NCBI GenBank assembly: GCA_036936605.1
Contig: JAUPFV010000004.1
Location: 144,380,973-144,444,972, forward strand
Direction of reading: 5' to 3'
DNA: 64,000 nucleotides
Source of the DNA: Limnanthes douglasii subsp. nivea
Lineage: Eukaryota; Streptophyta; Magnoliopsida; Brassicales; Limnanthaceae
Made by a program: the position numbers and the translations under genes. This document shows positions 44,866 through 55,305 of this stretch, piece by piece. The notes below the pieces were generated by a model. The model did not search any database, was not told the DNA's origin, and worked only from the letters and a program-made list of their open reading frames with translations. The stretch's first letter is position 1; each line of letters opens with the position of its first letter.

Positions 44866-46310
44866 GTAGAGCCTTCTTCCAAACTGAATGAGATAGATGA
44901 TCCAGGGGAGGCTCATAGTGCAATAATACAGGTTGAAGAAGTTGACATTCATTTGTTAGCAGAAGGTCATAAGTGTTCAGACTGGGTCTAAATTGCCTTT
45001 AGAATAAAAATAAAAATTACTATCCTTTTTATCCCATTGTCTACATATATTTTCTTGGTGTAACGAGGATATAACCGAAGTACAAGCCAGTGTAATTAAT
45101 CACAAGTTGTGTGTGAAATCTGATGCTGGGCCAGTACTGCAGAAAAGAAGAACATTTTCTAGGGAAAAATTCGAAGCAATTGGTCAAGAAGTAGATCGGT
45201 TAACCAAAATGGGGCATATCAAAGAAGCTCAATACCCTATATGGACTGCTAACCCAGTTTTAGTCAAGAAAAAGAATGGAAAATGACGTATGTGCATTGA
45301 TTTACAGATCTCAATAGCACTTTCCAAAAAGATCCATTTCTAGTACCCTAGATAGATCAACTAGTGGACTTTACATCATATAACAAACTGTTGTCTTTTA
45401 TGGATGCTTTTTTTGGGTATAATCAAATATAGATGAATCTGAATGATCAAGACAACACTACGTTTATTACCGACACGGGGATCCATTGATATAAGGTAAT
45501 GTCGTTTAGGTTGAAAAATGCTGGAGCTACTTATCAACGACTGGTGAATAAAACGTTTACTTATCAGATCAGCATAAATATAGAAGTTTACATTGATAAT
45601 ATGATGGTAAAAATCCCTACGAAGAAAGGTCACATATTCGATCTTGATGAAACTGTTTCTGATTTGGAAGCCATAAATTTGAAATTGAATCAAGAGAAAT
45701 GCACCTTTGGAGTTCGATCTGGTAGATTTCTGGATATATTATAAGCGAGAAAATGATTTAGGTTGATCCGGACCAGTTAAATGCTTTGTTAGCTATGGAT
45801 CCACCTTAAAATACTAAAGAAGTTCAAATATTAACTTGAAGACTGGGTGCATTAAACCAATTTATTTCAAGATCATTAGACAAATGTGCACAATTCTTTC
45901 AAGTTTTAAGGAATGCTACAGACTTCAACTGGTCCCCTAATTGTGATCAAGATTTCTTTGAAATAAAAAAGCACTTATCTTCATCCAAGATACTGTTCAT
46001 ACATGTTGAAGAAGAAAGGCTTTATATGTATCTAGCAGTATCAGAATATGCGATAAGTGTTGTTTTAGTTCAAGAAGTTGATAATTACCCTCGGTCGGTT
46101 TATTATACAAGCAAGAGTTTGTTGGAAGCTGAGAAAAAATATTTGAAATTGGAAATATTAGCTTTAGCATTGGTAATAGCAGCTAGAAAGACGAGACCTT
46201 AATTTCAAGCGCATTCTATCACAGTTCTAACTTATTTTCCATTAAAAATGTGCTACAAAAGGTTGACATATTGGGGAGAATGACCAAATGGTCAGTTGAG
46301 CTTGGAAATT
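44860..46310 (+). pseudogene. Element C reverse transcriptase and first RNase H (decayed)
   Basis: DRLTKMGHIKEAQYPIWTAN at 45195-45255, the MCIDL region, LLSFMDAFFGYNQ (about 45390), then MSFRLKNAGATYQRLVNKTF and EVYIDNMMVK (45499-45620), where the second Asp of YIDD is now Asn. RGRFLDIL ends the frame near 45744. The connection and RNase H region with YYTSKSLLEAEKKYLKLEIL lies at about 46100-46170. Frame changes are present at several points. Confidence 0.88.
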
Positions 46311-46880
46311 ATGATATTGACTTTGCACCTCAGACTGCGATCAAAGCTCAACCTGTGGCTGATGTTTTAGTGGAATTTCATTCGAAGAAGCCTCGTGAAG
46401 AAGCTCAAGTCAGTAAGTTTAAGAAGCAATGGGTGATCCAAACTGATGGTAGATCTTGTACAGTGCGCTGTGGAGCTGGAATTTTCCTAACCTCCCCTTA
46501 TGGTGATACCATGTCCCAGGCTATATGTTTTGGCTTCATGGTATCCAACAATGAATCATAATATGAAGTGGAAATAACTAGTTTAAGGTTAATAAAAATA
46601 TGTGGGGAAACAAGAATCCGATTAATAAATTATTCATAACTACTCATTTATCAAACCCAAGGGTAATCTAAACCGAGGAAATATAATTTGATAAAATATC
46701 TACAAGTGCTAAAGGAAGTCGTTACTGGGTTTAAATGCGTCGAATCTGAGCATGTTCCCAGATCGAAAAATGCCTTGGTAGATTTGTTAGCCACTACAAC
46801 ATATTCTGAAGCATACCATTGGATCCTTATACAAGAATGTCCTTCTATAGATGCAACCACAAGAGAGAAGGGTAAAGTAG
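46311..46880 (+). pseudogene. Element C second RNase H (decayed)
   Basis: The frame 46250-46561 holds MTKWSVELGNYDIDFAPQTA, WVIQTDGRSCTVRCGAGIFL and SNNES, with the first Asp kept. A stop interrupts before YEVEITSLRL. HVPRSKNALVDLLATTTYSE at 46750-46810 holds the C-terminal region with Asp in VDLLA. Same two-RNase-H order as in D. Confidence 0.85.
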
Positions 46881-46939
46881 AAGAATAAAATGAACTTTAC
46901 CCTATTTAAGGATTGGAGGAATAAAATATAAAAATTTAT

Positions 46940-48135
46940 CACCAATGGAGTTTTACCTTCCGACAAGGATTTGGAAAAAAAAATAAAATACAAATCTCGT
47001 GGTTTCCTAGTCTTAAGGGTTTTTTTTATAAAGAATCTTTCAGCATGCCTCTATTGTGTTGCCTCTGTTCTGATGAGTCTCAAAATGTTCTATCAGAGTT
47101 ACATGATGGAGAAGGGTCAACACATTATGGTTATAAAGTTCTAACTATAAGAGTCTTGTTGGAAGGATATTATTGGCCTACTATCATGTCAAATGCTAAA
47201 GATTTGGTCAAAAGATGTGATCATTGTCATATGGAAATGCAATTCATGTTCCTGAAGTCCCCATGAAATCAGTATTCGAACCAATACCCTTTGATAGATG
47301 GAGAACTGATCTAGTTGGACCCCTTACAATGGATTCTGGGGGTTCTCATACCATAATAATGGCAGTAGACTACTTCTCCAAGTGGGTAGAAGCGACACCT
47401 TTATCTGGAACTACATCTAAGGCAATAAAAAGTTTATTCTATCCTATATATTGCCGATTTGGTATTCCCAAGCGTATCACTATAGATAATGGTTCTCAAT
47501 TTGATAATAAAGATATGGATGTATTTTGTACATTAAGAGGAATTCAAGACTGCTTATATTCTCATTTTCATCCTCAAGCCAATGGATAGGTTGAAGTGGA
47601 AAATCGCACAATTTTTTCAGGCCTAAAAAATAATTTAGAAGGAGCAGCTGGGAAATGGAAAGGTTACTTACAAGAAGTACTATGGGCATACCAAGCTACT
47701 CCTCATACAACCACACAAGAGTCTCCATTTGCTTTAGTCTATGGGATGAAATTACTCCTATAAAAGCTAATTTTCCTTCCTTTAGAGTTCAAGATTATTA
47801 TAAAAGAGAGAATGAGATAGCTATGAGGGTTCGATTGGATTTAATTGAACAGAAAAGAGTGAAAGCACATTTAACAACTGCACATTGCCATGGCTTGATG
47901 AGGAGCAGGTTTGCGTCTAAAGTAAAAAGAAAGAATTTTTTAGTTTGGAGATAAAGTGATAAGAAAAGTGTTCCTACATACAAAAGGAGAAGCAGTTCAG
48001 AATGGCTCCAAATTAGGAAGGACCATACATCGTATGTGAAAGAGTTAAGTAATCAACATACACGATTCTAGACAAAGAAGACAATTTGTTGAAGCATCTT
48101 TGGAATGTTGAGCATCTCAGATTATACTTAGAATA
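46940..48135 (+). pseudogene. Element C integrase (decayed)
   Basis: Zinc-finger region LSELHDGEGSTHYGYK to GYYWPTIMSNAKDLVKRCDH (47095-47225), then a frame change, then FDRWRTDLVGPLTMDSGGSH with the first Asp, ITIDNGSQFDNKDMD with the second, and HPQANG ending in TAG (47587, replacing a Gln codon). The Glu region VEVENRTIFSGLKNN follows in frame. The C-terminal part runs to the LRLYLE stop near 48135. It has several breaks but no large deletion, unlike A. Confidence 0.88.
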
Positions 48136-48183
48136 AATTCATCTTGTAAATATTTACTTCATTTTTTATCCAAGATAAATATT

Positions 48184-48238
48184 TGGGGGCACACTCTTTC
48201 CTACTCTGGTGGCGTGGGGAGGTTTTAATGAGGTGTTC
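48184..48238 (+). other. Conserved non-coding motif after integrase (element C)
   Basis: TTGGGGGCACACTCTTTCCT through GGGGAGGTTTTAATGAGGTG matches A (22384-22437) and D (55211-55263) better than the flanking DNA does. Confidence 0.65.
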
Positions 48239-48327
48239 AGTTCTCAATCAATATACTATCCTTTTCCTTTTTAAAGAAAGTGTTGTGGTTAGGATCAGAT
48301 GAATTAAATACTTATTAAACACTTCTT

Positions 48328-48545
48328 GCCATCAAATGGATTATCTTTGAGGTTAAAAACTTTTTGGCCTTAAATGGATTATCTTTGAGTGGCTCGTATG
48401 AATTATAGCCTAATTAAACACTTGTTGCCGTAAAATAAATCATCTGTGAGTGGTTCAGATGAATTAAAGACGTATTAAACACTTGTAGCCCTAAAATGGA
48501 TTATCTTTGAGTGGCTGGGATAAATGTAAGCATGATTAAAAGTTT
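48328..48545 (+). repeat. About 60-bp tandem repeats in the element C spacer
   Basis: Four imperfect units start at 48328, 48367, 48427 and 48488 (the first is shortened), with core AAATGGATTATCTTTGAGTG. They are related to the 50-bp units of element A but have a different period. Confidence 0.85.
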
Positions 48546-48777
48546 AATGCCTTTAAAGAAAGTATTTTTTATTTTATGACTTGATCAGATTTAATATATT
48601 AATATAGTAAATAAAAATAGGATTATAAAATAAATCTTACCCACGTCACAAAAATGCCTTGTGAATCATAAGGACTTGTACAAATAGAGTTTCTAGAAAA
48701 TCCGATATAAAAACAACAAAACACCTTGCATGATCCAAAGACTTTGATTCAAAACACAAACACAAAAATAGTTAACC

Positions 48778-50700
48778 TTAGGGCTCGTTCCCCTCGGTTT
48801 TCTTCTCAACGTTGTCTTCTCCTTTTTCTTCTTGATTATCATCTGAATTTTCCTCAGCCTCATCATTCGACTCAGAATCATTTGAGGAAACACACAATTT
48901 ATCACTCTATGTCATGGTATGAAAAAGTATTTCCTCAAATGATACGTATTCCCATAATTTCTCAAAGGACCTTTTGGGAAAAGTCTGATGGAATAATAGG
49001 ATCATATCCAATTTGACAGATACTGCTCTCTGATCCATAGACTTTAACACCCCCTCAACATCATTTCCTTACATTTACGATCAGTTGTCCCTTTAAGGAA
49101 CTAATTTCATTGGAAGTGGTAGACTGTAGTTCGGTATGACTAGTTTGCAAATTTTCATGATTGGACTTAGCTAGCTCCAAATCATCACTGAGTTTTTTCT
49201 TTTCTTGATCCAGAATCTCTACATATTCATGTTCAGTTCTGTTGGAAACTTTCAAGCCTTAATTTTCAGTTTGGAGGGAAGCGATGTCTTTGACTTGAGA
49301 TTTAACCTGCCTCTCCAAGTCGACTATTGGTCTGACATAGCTTAAAAGCAGATAACACAGTGCCTCATGTTGATTCGATACTTCAAAATATTCACCATCA
49401 TGTATCACAACATTGGCAATATTGGTAGATTGAGGGAAAGACTTGTCAAAGTCTTCTTTATCAAACTCGCTAAAACACAGATTTCGTATATCATCCAAAT
49501 ACCTTCAACGGAAGGTTGGTCAGCAACAGGAAACACTGGTGAAGGGGGATCAACATGTACCTCTTCTTGGGTAAGAGCGTTGATTGGAGTATTAAAGGGA
49601 AGGACTTCAGATCGGAGTATGATCTCCAAATCGATGGCAATTGTTTTCCATGTTCTATTCTCACGATCTTCTTTACTTTTTTTTTCTGCCCCTTCATTTT
49701 TAACAACTGGGGAATTCAATGGCCCTTTAGTCTCACCCACCAAACAAAAACATCCTCCAACAAAGTAGGGTCAAATTCCTCTGGAGGTCCCGAACCACCT
49801 ATATCGATGAATTCTTGAGAAAGGTCGTCAGATTTTTTCTTCTTCTTTTTAATTTTGTCAAGATGGCTAGGAGCCTTGTTCCTGGCCGGTAGAAAAAGTT
49901 TATCGTCTGTCTCTTCAGTCCTCTTGAAAATCTCAACAGCTCCAGGATAACTGGTAAATTGTTCCCATGAGAGCTCTCTGGTGGAGCTTGTTCTCTACAT
50001 ATGGTGTAAAATAAATGTGGAAAGTAGTTCTCTAATTCTCAGTGGCCCACTGATGCATCTTGGTAAATGTGGTTCTTCCGTCTTCCAGATAATCTGAGAA
50101 CATATTTGAAAACACTAAAAGATAGATACAATATACAACTTAGCTTCAAAGTCTGATGTGAAAATTAACATCAAAACATAATAAAAATTTCATAAAGTGT
50201 TTACCCGAACTTCTCCAATATATACTCAGTAAACTTGGATTTCCCTTAGCTCGAATTTTCTTGTTGTTCTCCCAAGGACCACTAATGTAGAGGAATTGAG
50301 TCCTCCAAGGCTTTTCGGCATCCAACAAATCATCAACAGCTCTATAGTCATTCCCCATGTTGAAATAGTAAAAGAGAATATAGTGATTTATGCATAAATT
50401 GGTCACAACAACAAATTGTTCCATTGACATCAGAATCTTTAACAGCTTTAAAGCTATAATGTGTATACCATGCATTATGACTTAATTGGCTTGAGTATAA
50501 CCTTTCCAAATTTAAGTATCTTACTATATTTGGGTCCAAAGAGAACCAAATGACCCAGTTAAGCACTTCGGTATATACCACTAGCTCCCTAATTTTACTA
50601 TCTATCAGAGTCTCATCAAGGATAAGAATCCTCACTTCCTCTAATTTTAGGATAGTTTGAGCCAACCTCTTTTGGTTAAGTCAGTTTTTTCCGTAAACAT
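48778..50700 (-). pseudogene. Element C antisense ORF (internally deleted)
   Basis: ATG 50700 begins MFTEKTDLTKRGWLKLS, then the sequence jumps within about 20 codons to RILILDETLIDSKIRELVVY, so the 270-residue disordered part present in D is missing. The globular domain follows (SSQLSHNAWYT, FNMGNDYRAVDDLLDAEKPW), then the intron 50115-50204, YLEDGRTTFTKMHQWA, RTEETDDKLFLPARNKAPSH, Lys-rich stretches, a coiled coil (49255-49061) and an acidic tail ending at 48778. Stops and shifts interrupt it. Confidence 0.82.
50115..50204 (-). other. Intron in element C aORF
   Basis: Donor TTCGG/GTAAACAC and acceptor TATCTTTTAG/TGTTTTC bound 90 nt with stops in frame. Splicing joins exons in phase 1 and gives VFSNMFSDYLEDGRTTF, matching F and A. 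Confidence 0.75.
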
Positions 50701-50796
50701 ACAAACTTTAGAGAAAAATATAAGAAATCAAAAAAGTTGAAAGATTAGGTCGTTTTTCTCTATCTAGAATTAGAGTTCGAATTTTATTTCTCACAT

Positions 50797-50955
50797 TATA
50801 TATAGAAACAGTGAAAATTCACACTTATATAGTGTAAAAAATACTTGATTATATTACCAAGGGGAAGTTAACATCTAGCCATGATTAAGGGATAGTAAAT
50901 ATATCTCTTTTAATGTTTAAATCGGCTAGTGGATCAAGTTACCACTTGACACGTG
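50797..50955 (-). promoter_or_regulatory. Element C antisense promoter (TATA and G-box)
   Basis: On the minus strand TATATATA (50804-50797) lies about 97-104 nt upstream of the aORF ATG, and the G-box TACACGTGTC (CACGTG at 50950-50955) about 150 bp further upstream. Element D has the same two elements at near-identical spacing, and the segment after the G-box ends in GCCGATTT as D ends in GCCGTTTT. The rest of 50705-51035 holds no gene. Confidence 0.55.
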
Positions 50956-51040
50956 TAAAAGAGAACTAATTATAAAGTCGCGACCTTTGAGTTGTTCGAT
51001 TGATCCTCCAAGTTCACTTCGAAGGTAGATCAGACATTAT

Positions 51041-51448
51041 TGGTGAGGATAATTATCGCCTGAGGGTGGGCTTGTAATTTGTTTGATGTTTAGTGAAAGT
51101 ATGTGAGTGTTTAATATTTAGAGTAGAGTCTAGAGGGAGAATTAAGCAGCCTGGTTGTATTTAATTTTCATTACCCACATTTAATACAGGTGGTTGGGTA
51201 TTTATACCCTCACGTTTGGGCCCTTATGGGCTTTCGGGTCATGTTCAATGGACCCATGTCATGTTTAAAGACCCATGAGCTCTAAGTAGGAGAGCAAGTA
51301 GCTTAGTCAAGAAGTGTTTAGGTTTTTTAGTACTTTTTTCATAGTTCGAACAGTCCCATTAGCTAAGTGTTCGAAGTGGTCTGTCCGGTCCGGAGGGCTA
51401 GGTCCGATCTGTCCCTGTCCGGTGAGTAGTCAGAATTCGGACTCATCA
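51041..51448 (-). repeat. Element D 3' LTR
   Basis: Full 408-bp copy. It contains the TATA region GGGTATAAATACCC (51213-51226, minus strand) and CGGACAG-type motifs in U3 near 51395-51425. It is bounded on the left by TSD ATTAT and on the right by the polypurine tract. Confidence 0.96.
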
Positions 51449-51463
51449 GGAGCCCCTTTTTTA
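51449..51463 (-). other. Element D polypurine tract
   Basis: On the minus strand AAAAAAGGGGCTCC directly precedes the LTR start TGATGAGTC. It would prime plus-strand DNA synthesis. Confidence 0.85.
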
Positions 51464-51507
51464 GGTGTTTGTTCAAATACCTTTGTCAAAATCCTGAAAA
51501 ACAGTCC

Positions 51508-51840
51508 GACGTCAGGGGTGGTTTTAATCCGGACAGGTCTGTCAACTTGGGCTATGGGTTTATCCGGACCGATAAAGCTTCATGAATCCAAAACGGTTTT
51601 TGCCAGAGGTTGTGGGACACGTGTCTCTTTCTGGTTGGTTGCTTCAGCCGTTTTTTCACCTTGAATTTCGAACCCACCTTCTTCGAAAAGCAACCTCTTA
51701 ATTAAAGGTGGTGACATCAGCGCCGTCTTTAATCATTACCAATCCTTTTGAATTCTCCTAGGAATCAAACTCCTTTTTCAGATTTACTATAAATTAAAAC
51801 ACTTTCTACTGTTTTACCATCTCTCTCAAGTTTACTCTGC
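51508..51840 (+). promoter_or_regulatory. Element D antisense promoter
   Basis: On the plus strand the order is GACGTC (51508), G-box GACACGTGTC (CACGTG 51618-51623), TATAAAT (51788-51794), a CT-rich leader (CTCTCTCAAG to CTCTCTCTAAAG, 51819-51869) and the aORF ATG at 51891. TATA to ATG is 97-103 nt. The CT-rich tract resembles plant pyrimidine patches near start sites. Element C keeps the same G-box/TATA arrangement. Confidence 0.6.
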
Positions 51841-51890
51841 AACTTCTTAAAACTTTCTCTCTCTAAAGCAAAAATTTACCCAGATAGTTT

Positions 51891-54817
51891 ATGTTTACAG
51901 CGAGGAACGCACTGATCAAAGGTGGGTGGCTCAACCTTTCTGAATTAGAAAAGGCGCAAAAGGTCGAAAGGGAAAGACGCATCGTAGCAGGACTACCCGT
52001 TTCGCCCATCGACAGACCCGTAACTTCAACCAAAGAGTCGGATCAAGGCTCTTCTTCCTCTAAAGGCACCAAGCCGAAAAAGTTATTTCAAACCAATCTC
52101 TCCCCCATTATCTCGGGTTCCTCGGTTCAAGAATCGGAACCTGTGGTTGAGCCAGGTGTCACTGTAACCAGTTTCAAAAAACCCTCCCCCTTCATAGCTA
52201 TGGGGTCTGATACTGAGCACTCCCCCTCAAAAACTAGTCGACCAAAAGGCCGGTTAGTTAAAGGCCAAGGTTCTAAGAGCACTCCTTCAAAGTCGGGTGC
52301 TAAAGACAGCAGCACTGGGTCAGGAGTGCCCATCAGAGCTCCCAAGGACAGACTGTCCGTTCCGGAGGGCACCAGTCCAAGTCTTCAAAGAGAAGCATCT
52401 GCACCAGAGCCCCAACCGGAGGCCAGAAGCCAAAAGAACACTGAGGCCCAACAGTCCAAAGACCAGACTGAGCCAGATTTGAACCCTCCCCCTACTACTG
52501 CTGCTAAAAATCCTTCAACAATTATGGAGGAAGTAATGGAGGACTCTGTTGAAGAGGCTCCATTTGAGTCTGAGCCGTCCGGTCAGACCAGCAGTGCTAT
52601 AGTTGCCAAAAAGGACAAAGGCAAAGAGAAATTGTGTTTGAGGCATCCAGATCTGTCGGAGAGTCTTAAAGGAAATGTGGGGCCTTGTTTCCACAAGATC
52701 AGCGTTAAGTACCTCCTCTCTTTACAAAAGATCAACTACGCATTCATCCACACAGCTGAGCTGGGCCGGATGCGTACGAAGTGGGGAATACCGGAGAATG
52801 TGAAGATCAGGATCCCCATACACCCAGAGACTCCCATGGACTGCAAGTTAAGCGAAATTGTCATGTTCACGGAGCTATTCAATTGGGGGCTCAGACTCCC
52901 ATTGGACCCATAAATTGTCAGATACTTCCATCTGATAAAACTTTGTCCGAGCCAGTTGAGCCCTAACGCCTGGTACACCCTCATGTCCTGCATCATGGCT
53001 TCGAGGCTCTCCGGGATTCCTCTGCCAATGGAGGAGTTTGCTGTTGTGGCCAGTCTTTGTAGAAACCACCACATCCCCTTTTACCATTTCAATATGGCGG
53101 ATAATTTCAAAGTTGTAGATGATTTGTTAGAGGCGGAGATGAATTGGAGGACCCAATTCCTGTTTGTTAGTGGTGCTTGGGAGAACAGAAAGAAGATCAA
53201 GTCCGGAGTGAACCCAAGCCTTCTCAAAAGCAGGTGGAGGAGTGACCGTAAGTCTCCTGCTTTATATTTTTGTTTTTTTAGAGTTAGTTTAAACTAATTG
53301 GTCTTACTTTTGCCTCAGCAGAACTGCCTAAGGAATGCCACTTGCACCAAGATCAATGCTTGGGCTGCTGAGAGGTTGGGGAACCGGTTCCATGCTGCTT
53401 TTACCGGAGGAAACTTGGCAAGGTCTCACTTGTGGAACACCACAGGTCGGAGAGACTTGACTTAGGAGGAGCTCACCACTCAGCCTCCTCCGGATGTTGT
53501 GCTTAAAAGGACCCATGAACCAGATGGGACACTCTACTTGCCAGGCCGGGCCAAAGCCCCAATCAAGATGAAGGGTAAAAAGAAAGGCAAGAAGGTGGTG
53601 GGTGGTGCTAACCCTGCTGATGCGGAGGAGGATGCTCCAATAAACCCGGAGGGGCCAGTCCACAGCCAAATTGATGTTGCTCTCCTGGAAGTGGTGGATC
53701 AGGAGACTGAAAGGCAAGAGGTGCACCCCCCAAAACCTCCAAGGGCTTCCAAAAGAAATCGTAAACAGGGAAGTGAAAGCAAAGACATGGAGGCCAAGAA
53801 GAAGAAAACCTCTAAGGGTGACGAGCTTTCTCTCCGGGCTCCGGAGCCTCCTTCCCAAGCTGATCCTACTGACCCAACACTAGCGGAGGAGATACCGGGC
53901 GACTTTCATACCGATGACGTCGAAGGGGGAGATCTCAACATTGATGGGGTAGACATCACCGGTCTTGGTGGGCTTGGTGAGTACTTCATCAATCTTCTCC
54001 CAGAGACGACTTTGCTGGGCCTTATCTCCCTCCGAGCACCTCAAATACGGTCACTTTCAATGGTAAGACCTTTATTGTTTCAAGTGAAAGGGACGTCATA
54101 GCCCACTCTTTATTAAGAAATGTTCAGCCTGTACTTGCGTTGGAGAAACATGTTCGGAATTAGGCAGACATTATCAAGGATCTTAAGTCTGACAAAGAGA
54201 GGCTGTCCGATGACCTTCGCACTGCCACTTCAAACTCTGCCATTCTAAAGGAAGAGAATGAGGAGTTGAAGAGAAACCAAGAGGCAAGCACCACAAAAGT
54301 CATCACATTAGAGGACACCATCATAGAGCTCCGGGAGAAGCTGTTCGGACTGGAGAAAGATCTTGCCACCTCAAAGGGGGAATCCAAGGCCAAAGACCAA
54401 ATCATCACCAACTTGACCAATGAGAAAATTGCTCTTGGGAATACAGTGTCCAAGGCTGCCGAGGAGAAAGCTACTTTTCTAAGGGAGCAGGAGGCCAAGA
54501 TCCAAGCCAAGATCGACGCTTATGCCCACAACGTGATCGACACCCAGGAGGAAATGTATGCCAAGGTGAGGTCTGACATGGTTCTACTCTTCCATGAGAA
54601 GTTTCCGAAGAGGAACCTAGGGGATTTATGGCTTCATGTTGAGTCTGACGACCTCCCGTATCATACAATAGCTGAAGGCGACAAGTATGGTTACTCCAGT
54701 GCTTCCTTATCAGATGACGAAGAACACATCGGGGAGAGCCCCAACGAAGAGAAAAGTGATCTCAAAGGGAAGAAAAAGACAGATAAAGGTGAGCCATCTT
54801 CAAAGGCTCAATCTTAA
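51891..54817 (+). pseudogene. Element D antisense ORF (aORF), nearly complete but broken
   Basis: ATG 51891 starts MFTARNALIKGGWLNLSELE. Residues 1-270 are disordered and Ser/Pro/Lys-rich. A globular domain follows (RIPIHPETPMDC, LRLPLDP, KLCPSQLSPNAWYTLMSCIM, FNMADNFKVVDDLLEAEMNW), resembling the Transposase_28-type domain of Tat antisense ORFs. Then come an intron (53248-53321), RTHEPDGTLYLPGRAKAP, Lys-rich stretches (KGKKKGKK, KKKKTSKG) suitable for nuclear import, a long coiled coil (about 54170-54540), the conserved SDMVLLFHEKFPKRN and an acidic Ser-rich tail ending 54817. Breaks: TAA 52911-52913, a TAG near 53465, a frameshift near 54015 and a TAG near 54161. It is convergent with gag-pol. 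Confidence 0.85.
53248..53321 (+). other. Intron in element D aORF
   Basis: The donor GAC-C/GTAAGT is a perfect plant consensus in phase 1, and the acceptor is TTTTGCCTCAG/CAG or the next AG at 53321. The 71-74 nt is T-rich with in-frame stops. The position matches C, F and A. With the visible AGs the downstream frame is off by one, so a small indel has probably occurred after it. Confidence 0.68.
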
Positions 54818-54852
54818 CTCATTATTTACTTTTTACTTGTTTACCCAAACTA

Positions 54853-54966
54853 AAGTCCTTGGATGGCCAAGGCACTCTTTTTTGTAATTGTGTCCGGTAT
54901 CTGACCGAATAGGCTTTTGTTCTATTTTGACAATTCAGAAGTCCTTGGAGGGCCAAGGCACTTTAA
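54853..54966 (+). repeat. Direct repeat in the element D spacer
   Basis: GTCCTTGGATGGCCAAGGCA and GTCCTTGGAGGGCCAAGGCA lie 86 bp apart (about 54855 and 54941); each contains the dyad CCTTGG...CCAAGG. They lie between the aORF end and integrase, where A and C have tandem arrays. The remainder to 55210 has no gene. Confidence 0.8.
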
Positions 54967-55210
54967 GTTATTTTAATGAATATTTTTGTTTTGTGCAATT
55001 CTCATCTTCTTTTATTGTTTGTTCCAATTTTGATGGCTAGAGTTTAAATAACCCTTAGTTATTTCAGTGAGAGTGTTTAAATTCTCCGATGACGAATGTT
55101 TAAGTGGTCATCATTCTTTTATTTCAATCCAGATGGTGTGACAAAGGAAAAAACTTAAAACACTTCAATTTTTTTTTAAGAAGGCATCAAATTTTATTCA
55201 AAAGCCCGGA

Positions 55211-55263
55211 CACCTCATTAAAACCTCCCCGTGCCACCATGGAGGAAAGAGTATGCCCCCAAA
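55211..55263 (-). other. Conserved non-coding motif after integrase (element D)
   Basis: On the minus strand TTTGGGGGCATACTCTTTCC through GGGGAGGTTTTAATGAGGTG lies about 45 bp after the integrase stop, as in A and C. The aORF and pol are otherwise unalignable outside coding parts here. Confidence 0.65.
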
Positions 55264-55305
55264 TATTTACATGGATGTTTAAACAAGTAAATATTTACAC
55301 AAATG

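Noticed and set aside
53328..53858. 176-residue minus-strand frame in element D
   Set aside because: Shadow of the plus-strand aORF; no conservation in the other copies.
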